Origin: Telopea speciosissima
Lineage: Eukaryota > Streptophyta > Magnoliopsida > Proteales > Proteaceae
Reading direction: 5' to 3'
Assembly (NCBI RefSeq): GCF_018873765.1
Contig: NC_057918.1
Location: 45,175,871 to 45,239,870, forward strand
Length of the DNA stretch: 64,000 nucleotides
Shown here: positions 11,293-21,521 of the stretch, in pieces
Layout: the number at the start of each line of letters is the position of its first letter
Numbering within the stretch: position 1 is the first letter of the stretch
Notes under the pieces: generated by a model
Databases searched by the model: none
Seen by the model: only the letters and a program-made list of their open reading frames with translations
Told to the model about the DNA's origin: nothing
Program-made: the position numbers and the translations under genes

Positions 11293-12432
11293 CTAATCCT
11301 TTGCGGCATCGCCACCACCACGGTCGAGAAAGGTGTTGATGTCGCTCACTCCTCTCTCTATGATCTCGAGACGTTGACCCTTAGAGAAGAACTGCTTCTT
11401 GACATCATCGAAGCCCTCCAACATCCTTAGGTTCAATCATCTAATGGCCAACAGAATATCACCCCCACCTCCCCCTGGAGCACCAGAAGTCCCTGCAGCA
11501 GATGGACCGGATCCCATGAACTCAATATCATCATCATCATCGTCATCATCAATATCTCTGGGTCCTCCACCCTCCCCATATTTGACCTGCTCCCCGGAAC
11601 TATCATAATCACAGTACAATCCCATCCTTTGTATGGCATTGAACCCAAAAGGCCCCTCAATACTTATTTCCTTGGGCTCATGGTCGAGATCAATCCCAAA
11701 GTATAGAAAGACCCGAGTAAGCAGTCTACTATATGACAAAGTATTCTTGCAGGTGGGATTTAACACCACATGAGCCATATGCTGGATGATCACATGTGAT
11801 AGACAAATGTGTTGGCCAGTGTACAGGGAATATGCTAATGCTGCTGACATTAGAGGAGGATGAGTGTTGTGTACCTTGGAAGGAGCCAAATTGGTCTTGG
11901 CTATAAATGTGAGAACCCGCTGTGGAGGAAACCGAGAAAGATCCTCATTTTCATCATACTTGTTGTTGGTGAGTGTCTTGAACAATTTTTGATTATCTGC
12001 TGGAGACAAACACCTGTTAGGATCACTGCCTGGGGGATGATAGACCCTGTCACCCTCTGCAGAAACATCCAAAAGGATCCCCAACTCTACCTCATTAAAA
12101 GCAATGGTGACCCCCTTCACAAAAGAAGTCAGCTGGAAGCCATCATCATCCTCTTTGACTAACACCAGATTGGGATAGAATTCTCTGACCAGTGTGGGGT
12201 AGTAGAAGTCTGGGTGAATCAGCATGCTACTCTATTTTAGCTTGTTGAAACTGGTGCCCACCTTGTAGGCCAGAAGCTCTTCCACCACTACATCCCTCTC
12301 CACTAAGATTTTCCTGTTGTGGAGGTGTTACCGGAAGATTCCCTCAGTCTTTGCTGAGATAAACCTCCCTACATTGTCTGCTGTGAGAATCGCTGTCACA
12401 ATGGCTAGATCCCTCTTTCTTTTGGAAACCAT
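11293..12432 (-). pseudogene. Putative plant transposon protein (Transposase_32-type ORF), three in-frame stops
   Basis: One minus-strand frame of exactly 380 codons runs from an ATG at 12432 to a TAG at 11295-11293. It is broken by TAA at 12330, TAG at 12234 and TGA at 11439. The block around HPDFYYPTLVREFYPNLVLV, followed by a VKGVTIAFNEVELGILL segment, fits the domain annotated as putative plant transposon protein (Transposase_32), often found in the env-position ORF of Athila-like elements. The C-terminal part has a run of eight Asp, a Gly-rich stretch and a short amphipathic segment after the last stop. Its function is unknown. All three stops can be explained by C to T on the coding strand (CAA, CAG, CGA). 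No LTRs could be paired around it, so it is probably a remnant of a larger element. Confidence 0.65.
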
Positions 12433-14600
12433 GGCTATTTTGCTACACACAAGACACCACCCAAGAAAACAACAATGGTGAGTCAAATTGAATCAATTGA
12501 GATATGAATGGCAAATAAGATTATAGAAGCAAAATGCTTATATGATGTGAAAATTGTTAGATGAGAAGATTAATCAATGAGAAAATAGAATATGGATACC
12601 ATTGGAGATATAACTGAAGTGAAGGAAAAGAGACAAGATCAATACACATATAAAAATCCATATGAGGACCCTATAGCATAAGCATGAAGGGATGAGATTA
12701 ATGTGAATGACATATGCTTTTGACTACTTTACACCCCAATCAATACAAAACAAGCAAGTTATTGAATGAAAGACCCCAACAAGGGATAAGGAATTATTTA
12801 TTTAAGGAAAAAGGGGATAAATTCCAAGGATGGTACCAATAACCACATGAATAAGAGAATATGCTTGAGGATATATCAAAGGAATGTTTTCTATGAAATT
12901 TTAGGGCCTATAATGAATTTAACATGCCATTGAAGAGTTTTCCTCAGAGGATTTGAGATTTTACCCCAATCAAAACCTAGAAATAATCTAAGAAATTCAA
13001 CTAGGCATGGCAAACAATACAAACAATCTCTAAAATTCTTGTAAGGACTTTTAAATTCAATAAAAGATACATTGTTCATACAAGAAACCACTAACATAGT
13101 GCCATTGATCGATTAGGGCTTGATTCAAACCCAAAAACCCTAGTCTCAATCGATTTTGGCATAGTCGTGGTATACATGGCTAGGAAAAATACAACCAAAA
13201 TCAAAACTCAATCACAAACTGGAGAGGTTTATCCCTAATCCATATGAAAGGAAAGAAAGATGAAGAGACTCCATCACAAACCCTACAAATGGAAAGGAAG
13301 AGAGAAATGAAAGGAGAAATGGGAAGAAAAACCATACCTTGGAAGTGGAGGAGATCGATTGTAGGCCTTGGATTTGCCAAAAACCACCAAGGGAGTGCAA
13401 GGGAGGCTTGAATGAAAGTCCTTGGAGAGCCTTTTCTCCTACGGTTGTGTCCCTCTCTTTTGGAGCCAAAATGAGTTTTAAAACTCGTGGCTCTATTTTA
13501 TTAAAATCCTGGGAAAGAATGCACGAACGGATCCACTTATCGTGATTCCGCTCATGAATCTGCCCAGTATAAAATTGTAAGATTTCGTTCTTAAAGCTGC
13601 ACGGAACAAATGAACGGATCCACTCTTATGAGTCCGTCTGAAGATATGATCGCCTCGGCAATTTTACAAAATTTAGTCTTCTGAGAACGGACAAACGAAC
13701 GGATTCACATTCCACATCCACCAGTTAGTCCGCTCTGCCTATCTTGGGGGAGGAGCCACGAACGTATTCATAGCAATGATTCTGCCCGTGAGTCCGTCCG
13801 ATTTCTTTTAAGATTTTAAGCCCAGATTTTTTAACCCTTTTGGCCACACCTATATGTAATGATTATGTGTCTACACCCTAGATTTAACCCCCCTATTGTC
13901 TGGCCCATTCGTGGAGGTCACTTAAATCTAGTCTAATGCCTTAAAATTGAAAGGTTAGGACCTGCACCCACTGGCTAAGCCGGCAAGAGATGATAGGCTT
14001 TAGTATATGTTGTGGCTCCCCTCTTACGTGAGAGGAGGAGAGTTACCTTTGAGGATGAAAATCCTTAAACCCACAAATTAAATGAATCAAAACCTATGGA
14101 TAGGAGGCCTAAACCTATGTGGTGTAGAAACCCTTAATGGGGAGCATAGGATCCAGACTCGCCGTCAGATAAGAAGAAAGGCAATAATAGGTAGGTTTTA
14201 AATAACTTAACTAAGTGATCAATAGAGGCCTTATAAAAGTGAAGGTCATTCATGACACCTCACAAGCTAGTGATAACTTTGTTTGAAATTTTACTTGGTC
14301 CATCCAAGCCATATTTAGACTCATAGATGGAATCTCAAGCCGTATCTAGACCTTTCGAAATGACCTAGTATATCATACCTAAGACTAGCCTATCCTTATG
14401 AATTAACCTAGGTGACCGGTATGTCTTTAAGGATATGAATGTAATTATTAAACTTATACTACGTATTTGTGTGAATCTAAAATAAAATAAATATATCCCC
14501 TAAATCTTGAAGTGTGTGGCTCATTTTTATTTAAATAACACTAAATACCACGATTCCTTCACTCTCTATTTCTCTTTTTTATTTGTGTTTTATATTTATA
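12433..14600. other. No gene seen; probable decayed transposon sequence
   Basis: No ORF with recognisable protein content. The only notable structure is the repeat array at 13520-13802, listed separately. The rest is AT-rich, with short phrases typical of retrotransposon untranslated regions. Confidence 0.4.
13520..13802. repeat. Four degenerate repeats of a GAACGGATYCA...GAGTCCG motif
   Basis: The phrase GAACGGATCCAC or its variants (GAACGGATTCAC, GAACGTATTCAT) appears at about 13527, 13613, 13695 and 13760. Each is followed within 25-50 bases by TGAGTCCGTC or a variant. Spacing is about 70-85 bp. This is a diverged tandem array of unknown role. Confidence 0.5.
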
Positions 14601-14778
14601 TTGGTACCCTTTAGTATCTTAATATTTATTTTTTTAAATTAGTTAGTTTTTATTTAATGGTACTCTTGCTTTTCCTTCCTTCTCCTTCATCTTCCACAGA
14701 GAAAATCAATCGACTAAATCGATGGTATACCTATATGTTGCTCATCATCTTTACCAAACCCTTCCTTTTCCTTCCCTC

Positions 14779-15067
14779 TCCACCCTCTGTTTCATCTTCC
14801 CCATTCTTATTCTCTCTCCGTCTCATAAGAAAAAAAAGATTGAGCTCTACAGCAACCCAAGCAAAGATCGAGATATTCAGTGTGTTTCTGTTCGTTGCTT
14901 CATCTTCTCCAAGCTGTGTGTTTCTCCACCCTCTGCTTCATCTTCCCCATTCTCATTCTCTCTCTCTCATAAAAATAAAAATAAAAGATTGAGGTCTACA
15001 TTACCCCAAGCAGAGATCTATATATTCAGTGTATTTCTGTTCGTTGCTTCATCTTCTCCAAGCTGTC
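14779..15067 (+). repeat. Direct tandem duplication, unit about 145 bp
   Basis: Unit 1 (14779-14922) and unit 2 (14923-15067) share CCACCCTCTG, TTCATCTTCCCCATTC, AGATTGAG, a TATATTCAGTGT or GATATTCAGTGT block and TTCGTTGCTTCATCTTCTCC. A third partial copy of TTTCTGTTCGTTGCT follows at 15082. The short ORFs here are by-products of this duplicated pyrimidine-rich sequence. Confidence 0.7.
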
Positions 15068-16224
15068 TTACCAAAGTAGTGTGTTTCTGTTCGTTGCTAT
15101 TAAAGTTTGTTAGTCTTCAGAAATCTGTTTTATGGTTGCCCTGAATGTGTGTGAAACTCCCTTATTCTTACTTGCCATAGGGGATTTTGGTGCAGATACC
15201 AAGAAGGGGAACGCAGCTGAGACAGACAGAGTTCAATGTTATGAGTCCGCTACAATGAAATACTTGGGGGTTTTTGCCTGCGTTGATACCCGATGAGGTT
15301 TGTAATTTGATTTGCGTTAAAGCCTTATGGTTTTTGCTTGATTAATTTTGAAGAGCTATGGCTAAGCAGGTCATCATTTGGAAAATACATATTATATGGT
15401 CTTCTATTATATGGTTCTGTGGATTTGAGTTCAACTAAAGCCTCTCCTGCTAGCCACTGCCTAGAGAAAACCCGTTTCCTTTCTTCTCTCTGCTTCAATC
15501 CAATTGTCTCTACTTCAATCTAGTTGGATATTTTACTTATGTTTCATATTTCTATATCTGACCTTCAGTTTTGAACCCTACTTCACTGGATTGTTCCTCG
15601 TGACAGAATGACATTTTGTGCAGAATTTTATAAGAATCTGATTTGTTTTGAGTAAGCTATTGACTTTCCTTCTAATCTGGATTTTCCTTTATCCCTGCAA
15701 TCATGTTGTGAGCTGATCTCCTACGGGAAGTTCATATAACCTTCTTCCAAAGTTAATTTTTGCTTCCCATAGGATTATAATTGTTAAAATTGAATTACAG
15801 TCTTGCAGTATGCAAGTTGCATTTGGTTCACAATCATTGAAGAAAACAAAGTTAATATTTGAAATAATGTAGTCATTGTTTCCTTCCATTAAAGTGGCTA
15901 GCATTACCTTTTTCAGTGGTGCACTATTTTTTTTTTCTTCTTTATAATGGTTCTGAATAAATCTTATGTATTGATAGATTTTATCAGCTGTCTTTTAGTC
16001 CTCATAAGGATACTGAAGGGATTATGGATCTTGTCAAATTTCTTTTCCCAAAGCTTGTAATAGTTGTAGATGGTCAAAAGCCTAAAATGTGATAACACTG
16101 AAAAGGAGAATCCAGATGAAATTGGGAATTGAGTGTTATGATTCGGTAAATAATGAATCAGCGTGTGTTCCTTCAGCTCAATTATGTGAAATAGATGCTA
16201 CAGGCATGTTGATCTAGATTAAAA

Positions 16225-16660
16225 TTGCTTGAAGCCAAATCTCAAGCTCTTGAAGGCAGTCAAGAAGGTAATTCTGATATGGGTTACACAGATCTTCAAG
16301 AGCCTATCATTGTGACATTTACGAATGAACTGTTGTCAATGCTTGGAGTGGTTGAACACAAAGTTAAGTTAATGTACTGTTGTCCTGTAAATATGAGCTG
16401 TCTTTAACATCTTAGATTGCATTGTTATTAAGACTTTTGCACTCACTTTTTGAATAGAGGGGGGAGTAGACATCCAACAATTCTCTGATTATCTACAATT
16501 GGAGTCATTCCACGTCTCAGGTTGTTCAAATGATAGCTGCCTTCAGAAGTTCAAGGAGGATGTACATGATGAATCAACAGTAATACAAATTTTTTCTAGC
16601 TGCAGTTGGCTGGTAGGTGATGACAAACTGGCATGGAAAGTTATTTCAGTGATGAAATAA
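16225..16660 (+). other. Exon-like sequence, family not recognised
   Basis: Two open stretches have an ordinary plant-protein composition: about 16225-16405 and, in another frame, about 16455-16660 (FSDYLQLESFHVSGCSND near its start). A possible intron lies between them. I cannot assign a family. Given the gene fragments elsewhere in the window, it may be another captured piece of a gene, or simply chance. Confidence 0.25.
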
Positions 16661-18043
16661 TATTCGGATTCAACTACAATTTCTACACCAACAATTAGCT
16701 GACTCATTGGGACACCGACGGATAAACCTCTTTTTAGGAAACAATATTGGTGGATTGCATCCCAGAGATCTATCTTTGCTGGAATCTCTCATGGTATGTT
16801 ATTTGCATTTTCACTTTATGTGATTTTAGGCTAGGGAAAACCCTCTCCTTTCTTCTCTCTTTATGTCTCCATAGTTACTATAGTTTAGAATATCATCTTT
16901 ATTTTTTTTAAATTGAATTCACAATGTTTCTCCTCCATTCATCTGTTGTTTTCCTTGTGATCATGATCTTATTAAACAACTTGATTATGTAAGAGAAACT
17001 ACAAATGCGTAAGCTTTTCCACATTTCTATTGGGATCCTGAATTCGAATATAGAAAATTTTTAAGATGTAATTTCTTGAACTAACCCATCAGAATCTAGC
17101 CATACATGCCTTTTGAGAATCAATTCTAATTCTGCCCCAAAACCTAGATTTATGGAAAGCATAAGACTGATTCATATATATATTTAGAAAATTTAAGTAT
17201 AATTTCATTAAAAAAAATCACTGGACAGTATTAAATCAACCAGGGTTCCATGTACATGCACATTTAGCCAAGGCAATAGTGCTCTATATTCATAGCAATG
17301 CTTTCCCAATAAAGTACAAAGAGATAGAGGGGTAGTGGATAGTGGGTAGTGGGCTTCACTTGTCATTATCATCATAACTCAAAAAAACAGTGGTTGTGCT
17401 TTAGTAAGAAATTTGACTTTGGGACTCTCTCCCCTCTTATAATTTTGGTAAGAGGAAGGAAGGAGTGAAGGGGGCCCATGTTGTTTGTATTTTAATGAGA
17501 AAGCAGAAAGAGAGAGAGAGAGGAGTAGTGATGCTGTCTCTGAGGAAATCCATTGAGCAAACAAAGCCAACCTGTTATTCACTTTTCACAGAGTTCCATT
17601 TAATCCCAAACAAAGAATTATCTTTAGATTGAAACCCAAATGCGCTAAAATCCCTGCAACTATGTCATTTATACTACTAGCTTGTATGTGTAAGATAAAG
17701 AGTTGTTTCTGAGGCTATCATGGCAGCTGAGGGCCAATCTCCTTATATAATCCTCAAATTAGGGCAGATTTTGTAACAACCATGAGGGATAGTGGACCAC
17801 TGCAAGTACTCTGTGTCCTTAGAAATGTCTGTAACCATTTTCACTCCACTTCTCTTTCATGGCTTCCTTTTCAAGATTGGGTGCAACAGTAAAATAGAAT
17901 AATATCAAGTTATGGTCTGTACTTTGAACCCATCAGTTAAAACTAACTTTCCTAACATAACAAACCCAGGCATTTCCCTTCATTTGAGATTCTTCAATTA
18001 TCATGTAGCATAACAAAAACTATAACTCTGCTCTCTTCTATAT

Positions 18044-18664
18044 ATGAACCTAACCAACTGCTCCAACTCTCCATATTCCAGAAAGAGAAGCCCTGTTGTA
18101 AACATGTCTACTAGGCATTTCCCCTTTCTCTATCCCACCCTATTGGGTTGGAATGCCAAGAGTGGTCTTTACACCCTTCTTTCCAATGGGACCATGATGT
18201 ACAATGTCTCTTTGGCACTCTTTACTCATGGTTGGGTCCATGAGAAGAATAAAGCAAAACCAGGCATGAATCTCTTCTCTCCTCAATGTCATCACTTACC
18301 TGGTCCAATGTGGAGCAAACCCAACAATCAAGCAATCTTCTATAACTACATTGGTGGAACGAAACTACTACAAACAACCATGGGTAATATCATAGTGACA
18401 GACAGAGTGATTGTGAGACAAGATGGAAAAGGAAATTTCTCAAGCATCATTGATGTTGTATCTGCATCTCCAAACAAAATTTGCATCAATAGTGGATACT
18501 TTGTAATTCATGTTTCTGCTGGAGTCTAAGGTGAGTATGTATCAATTGATAAGAACAAGAGGAATATTATGATGATAGGAGATGGTATCAATCAAACTAT
18601 GATTACAGGCAACAAAAGTGGCAATGATGGGTGGACTACATTCAATTCAGCAACCTTTGGTTAG
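18044..18664 (+). pseudogene. Pectinesterase (pectin methylesterase) fragment
   Basis: Type-I pectinesterases have an N-terminal inhibitor domain followed by a catalytic domain that removes methyl esters from cell-wall pectin. Visible here are the end of the inhibitor domain (NVSLALFTHGWV), the linker (KLLQTTMG) and the start of the catalytic domain (VIVRQDGKGNFSSIIDVV, then EYVSIDKNKRNIMMIGDG and DGWTTFNSATF). A TAA at 18527-18529 stands where the family has a tyrosine codon. Homology stops after ATFG at about 18662. The catalytic Gln, Asp and Arg region, some 200 residues further on, is absent, and so are the signal peptide and most of the inhibitor domain. It is truncated at both ends and inactive. 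It lies just upstream of the Helitron, so it may be a captured fragment or the insertion neighbour. Confidence 0.87.
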
Positions 18665-19146
18665 TCTGACTTCAATCTTTTTTACAGGTGTGAGATTCTG
18701 GCGAACCAAATTTTTTTAAGGGATTTGTTTCATTGGCTCTCTACTCGAACAATCATATTGTTCTCTGTTACTTTATTATTGGAAGTCTTTTGTTTCTCCA
18801 TTGTTATCTGTCAATCTTTCCCAACCTCTTCTTTTAATACTTAAGCATATATGCAGAATGCTTCTGTCTAAATTTTCTTGGCTTATCATCTTTTTTGGAA
18901 ACTAATACACAATTGGAATATATATCATGATTCATTTATTACAATATTCGTGGTCTGTGGAATTAATACGAGGTGCTCTATGATAAGTTGAAATTACAAG
19001 ATTTTGAATTATTCCTTCATATGTTTATTGTTTTTTAATTATATCATTTTCGTAATTAATCCTTGTTTTATTGAATTTAATTTTACGTTGATACGTACTT
19101 ATGTTCTTCTTAATTACAATTTGAATGTTTCTTCAACTAGATTACC
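18665..19146. other. No gene seen; possible Helitron 5' region
   Basis: AT-rich sequence between the pectinesterase fragment and the first Helitron exon. A Helitron should begin with TC somewhere here or upstream; I could not identify a convincing terminus. Confidence 0.35.
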
Positions 19147-19315
19147 ATGTCATCAAAACAAAAGTTAACTGAAAATCAGCGTGAAAGATATAATGAGGCT
19201 AAAAGGACTAAAAGAAAAAGTCCCCAAAACTGGTTACTTAAAGCACAACTTACAGAACCAAGGACTACAACATCAAATGCTGAAAGCTCAGAAAATCAAC
19301 CATCTTATATGCAAG
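19147..19315 (+). pseudogene. Helitron Rep-helicase gene, exon 1
   Basis: It opens with ATG and encodes a basic, polar leader (MSSKQKLTENQRERYNEAKR first) typical of plant Helitron proteins. It ends at a GTTAGT donor with one base left over. That base joins the AA at 21522 to give a Glu codon and keeps the frame into CSTLHVLQKVPPCKHCG, so the intron 19316-21521 is supported by phase. The intron is long only because two DNA transposons sit in it. Confidence 0.65.
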
Positions 19316-19355
19316 GTTAGTATTATTTTTAAAAATGTAGGGGTAACTATTTTTA

Positions 19356-21456
19356 GGGTAAACATGTTCCACAACCCTTGAGGTTTTTTCATTTACCTAT
19401 TCTACCCTAACTCACTTTTATATTTAGAGTTATAGACCCCAAGGAACGTTGAGCGTCCTTTATCAGGAACACAAACATGAGAGTGATGAGGCATAAGATT
19501 AAGAGATGTGTAATAAAAATAAGAGCAAATTACTTAGACCTTCCTTGACCTTTTTAACAATTCAGGGAACATCCCCTGCCCTTCTGACAACTACTCAGAC
19601 CTCCCCTACTTTTTAAATTTGATTTCACTATACCCAAGTCCGTTAACAGTGTTAGTAAATTACCTACTATGACCAAAATGCCCTTACACCTTTCCCTTTC
19701 TTCTTCTTCTTCAACCTCCTGCCACTGCCATCGAACAAGGATTTCGATTATTCAAACATTCTTTCAATAATCAGATTCCAAAAAACCAAACTAGAAAAAA
19801 CAGGAGATCCAATCAAATCAAATCCACGGCTAAAAATATAAGTATATTGTTCACTGGATAAATCTAAAGCAGCTCTCATGATCTTCAATCCATTAAACAT
19901 TGATAGAAAACACAAGAGCGAATAACAATTAAAATAGATCATCAACTCCAGCCTAAAAACCGTCATCAATCAATAGAGTAACTGTGATGCCGAGAATGCT
20001 AAAGGAAAATGACAGAAAGGAAGCATTCAAGGTAGGTATGTAGAACATTTTGTAGATGAAGTAGAGATTAAAATTTACAATAATGAAAACCAAGCAAAAA
20101 TCTGCTAAACAGAAGAATTAAAATAAAAGAAAAACAGATCAGATCTAGAGCCACAGTTACCAAGGAAAACAGCGAATTGCATTGTAAGTCTTAACTTCTA
20201 ATAGAGAACCTAGATTTGACTGAAGTAGAAAGAAATATTTTTGTAGAAATTTCACCAGTCGCTCCTTGCTCCAGCCCGTACATTACACACACTAGAGGAA
20301 ATCAGCCTTCCAGGGGAGGAAAATTAGCATCAAGTCTATCCTGTATTCAATAGCAATAAGCCAAGTAGCCAACAACATAGTAAGACAATCAGATCTAAAG
20401 CCTTTCAAATGTAAAGCACCCTAACTTTCTAGCTCAACCAAAGAGAGAACTTTTTCCGTAAACTTATATAATAGGCATTACTTTTCACTTCAGAAACTAA
20501 TAAGACTCTAATTCGTTAAAGAAATTTTGATTTTTCCCCCTGAAAGTTTCCTGTGGCTTTGAAATTTCATTGTGTTTCGAATCTCTGTCTCATTTCTACG
20601 TTGGTTGTAATTTGTTTCCAACCAATCTGCATTGATCGATTCTAAGGTTTTGGAATTTCATTCTAGGGCATGCGTGGATGAGGTTGCACAGGGGTGGGAG
20701 CAAGTGGAGGAGAGTGGGGATTGCGGCTTGCGTGGATAGGGTTACAGAGGGGTGGCAGCAGCAGGGTTTGCAAGAGGAAGAAGAGGAAGAAGTAGGGAAA
20801 AGGGTGTAAGGGCAATAGGGTAACTTCGCATAAGTCAAAAAATTATAATTGGCAACTTTTTTGGTTTTTTCAAATTTATCCGTTACCTAGCATTAAAAAA
20901 CTAACTAATTGGGGATAAGTGAAGTCCAGTATGAAAGGCAAGGGAGGTCTATGTAGTTGTCAGAAGGGCAGAGGAGATTTATTGAATTGTCAAAAAGGTC
21001 AGGGGAGGTCTAAGTAATTTGCTCTAAAAGTAATGGTAAACTAACTTGATATGGTTGCAAGAACAATGGTAGCCGAAGTACTTACTTCAAATTCTACACT
21101 AACGTTCCTCGATAGTGATTCAGTGGTTATGGAGGAGTTGTAGAGTAGTTCACAATCAGAGGACTTCTATATACCTATGATCCACAAGTGGCTAGAATAG
21201 TAGTGGGGAAATGAGGAGTTCAAAGTATTTCCTTTCAATAAGAGTTTTCCTTCACTATGATTTAAGGAATGGATGAGTTGTTGGATTTTATAAGGTTATT
21301 TTCGTATTTTAAATAGTTTAGCGTCATCAGATAGCATGATCCATGTAACAGAATCTAACTACGTAAATTTCAGGGGGTCTATGAGTCAACATTTAATAGT
21401 TAGGGTGTGAAATAGGTATTTGGGGAAACCTTAGTTTGTGTAAAAGGAGTTTACTC
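19356..21456. mobile_element. Outer TIR element in the Helitron intron (9-bp target duplication)
   Basis: The element starts GGGTAAAC and ends GTTTACTC. The inverted ends align over roughly 100 bp (AGGTTT, TACCTATT, CCCTAACT and ATAGACCCC are shared). Flanking 9-mers are CTATTTTTA (19347-19355) and ATATTTTTA (21457-21465), one mismatch. Nine-base duplications are typical of Mutator-like elements. Without the nested inner element it would be about 590 bp. No transposase is seen. Confidence 0.7.
19523..21024. mobile_element. Inner Mutator-like non-autonomous element, 1.5 kb
   Basis: The ends GAGCAAATTACTTAGACC and GGTCTAAGTAATTTGCTC are perfect inverted repeats for their first 18 bases. They stay similar for about 85 bp, sharing CCCTTCTGACAACTAC. 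Flanking 9-mers are TAAAAATAA (19514-19522) and TAAAAGTAA (21025-21033), one mismatch. The interior has no transposase; a minus-strand ORF at 20596-20838 has no recognisable content. A captured fragment cannot be excluded. Confidence 0.85.
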
Positions 21457-21521
21457 ATATTTTTAATATTTATTTATTATAGTATTTAATTTATTTTTTA
21501 ATCAATTACTATTTGAACCAG

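Larger units (their letters stand above)
14601..18043. other. No recognised gene; exon-like pieces and a tandem duplication
   Basis: It holds pyrimidine-rich leader-like sequence (14640-15130), several short open stretches that I cannot match to a family, and long AT-rich spacers. The exon-like stretch at 16225-16660 and the tandem repeat at 14779-15067 are listed separately. Both strands were read; nothing else can be supported. Confidence 0.35.

Noticed and set aside
14657..15144. Two overlapping ORFs of 111 and 140 codons
   Set aside because: Both come from tandemly duplicated pyrimidine-rich DNA. Ser/Phe/Leu-rich content in two frames at once indicates no real protein.
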